In this document: positions 63,878-64,000 of the stretch, one piece after another
Layout: every line of letters starts with the position of its first letter
Position numbering within the stretch: the first letter of the stretch is position 1
DNA from: Pseudoxanthomonas sp. PXM02
GTDB taxonomy: Bacteria > Pseudomonadota > Gammaproteobacteria > Xanthomonadales > Xanthomonadaceae
Direction: 5' to 3'
Length of the DNA stretch: 64,000 nt
Assembly (NCBI RefSeq): GCF_014851805.1
Contig: NZ_JACVAK010000001.1
Span: forward strand, 1,780,872-1,844,871
Made by a program: the position numbers and the translations under genes
Notes under the pieces: generated by a model
Told to the model about the DNA's origin: nothing
The model's input: the letters and a program-made list of their open reading frames with translations, nothing else
Databases searched by the model: none

Positions 63878-64000
63878 TTGGATTCAACCGATCGACGCAA
63901 CAGTTTTCCGATATCGCTGTGCCGGTGTTTCGTAGCCCAGCGTCTTGCGTGGCCGCTCGTTGAGTTGGCGTGCCACGGCATCCAGCTTGGCCTGCGAGAC
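63878..64000 (-). mobile_element. IS30-family insertion sequence, right end (partial)
   Basis: From about 63878 the sequence TTGGATTCAACCGATCGACG resembles the terminal inverted repeat of IS30-type elements, in which the transposase stop lies inside the repeat. The element continues beyond the window. Confidence 0.7.
63884..64000 (-). CDS. IS30-family transposase, C-terminal 38 residues
   Basis: The minus-strand frame entering from the right edge reads SQAKLDAVARQLNERPRKTL, then GYETPAQRYRKTVASIG and stop. NERPRKTLGYETP is the well-known C-terminal motif of IS30 DDE transposases, including the region after the catalytic Glu. The gene is intact as far as visible; most of it is outside the window. 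Confidence 0.88.
   Translation of the reverse strand, partial: VSQAKLDAVARQLNERPRKTLGYETPAQRYRKTVASIG

Overview
The window is GC-rich chromosomal DNA of a gammaproteobacterium. The gene content (many TonB-dependent receptors, a LutABC/LutR lactate module, an NdvB-type cyclic glucan synthase, very long antisense ORFs caused by high third-position GC) points to the Xanthomonadaceae/Lysobacteraceae, for example Pseudoxanthomonas, Stenotrophomonas or Lysobacter. The family-level placement is inference; no rRNA or tRNA gene lies here to confirm it.

Region by region. 1-2 kb: 3' end of fabB and a convergent secreted glycerophosphodiesterase. 2.1-13.3 kb: a tight plus-strand operon of seven genes (YjfI/DUF2170, PspA-like, YqiJ-like, flotillin YqiK, a 1773-aa AAA ATPase, an unknown coiled-coil protein, TelA), probably a membrane-maintenance or envelope-stress machine, closed by a perfect hairpin. 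13.3-24.6 kb: an island of visibly lower GC containing a Tn7-like transposition module (two TniQ/TnsD proteins facing convergent tnsC, tnsB, tnsA), a candidate structured non-coding RNA ending in a strong terminator, a pair of small DNA-binding regulators around a palindromic operator, and a cargo-like operon of a two-TM protein, an SPFH (band 7) protein and a divergent NAD-kinase-fold protein. Its ends are only tentatively located. 24.6-27 kb: small poorly known genes and a fasciclin-domain protein. 27-36 kb: the 2900-aa cyclic beta-glucan synthase and a small overlapping ORF.

36.1-49.8 kb: a minus-strand metabolic block. A sigma-54 promoter with candidate enhancer repeats drives an outer-membrane channel, an AldA-type lactaldehyde/glycolaldehyde dehydrogenase, a Rieske protein, a PQQ-dependent alcohol dehydrogenase, azurin and a PqqU/YncD-type TonB receptor for PQQ. 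Upstream lie an AcoR-type activator and lutABC with its divergent FadR-type repressor and a textbook operator. Together these could take 1,2-propanediol (or another short diol) to lactaldehyde, lactate and pyruvate, using imported PQQ. The substrate is inference.

50-63.9 kb: an EmrE-like efflux pump; an Rrf2 regulator with a flavoprotein and two palindromic operators; then a long plus-strand set (ABC ATPase, two ABC permeases, a ZnuD-like metal TonB receptor, an STN-domain TonB receptor, ExbB, ExbD, TonB and an unknown secreted protein) that looks like a self-contained TonB uptake island. The window ends inside an IS30-family element that appears to have landed in one copy of a palindromic repeat found at four other sites here. 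No CRISPR array, rRNA or tRNA was seen.
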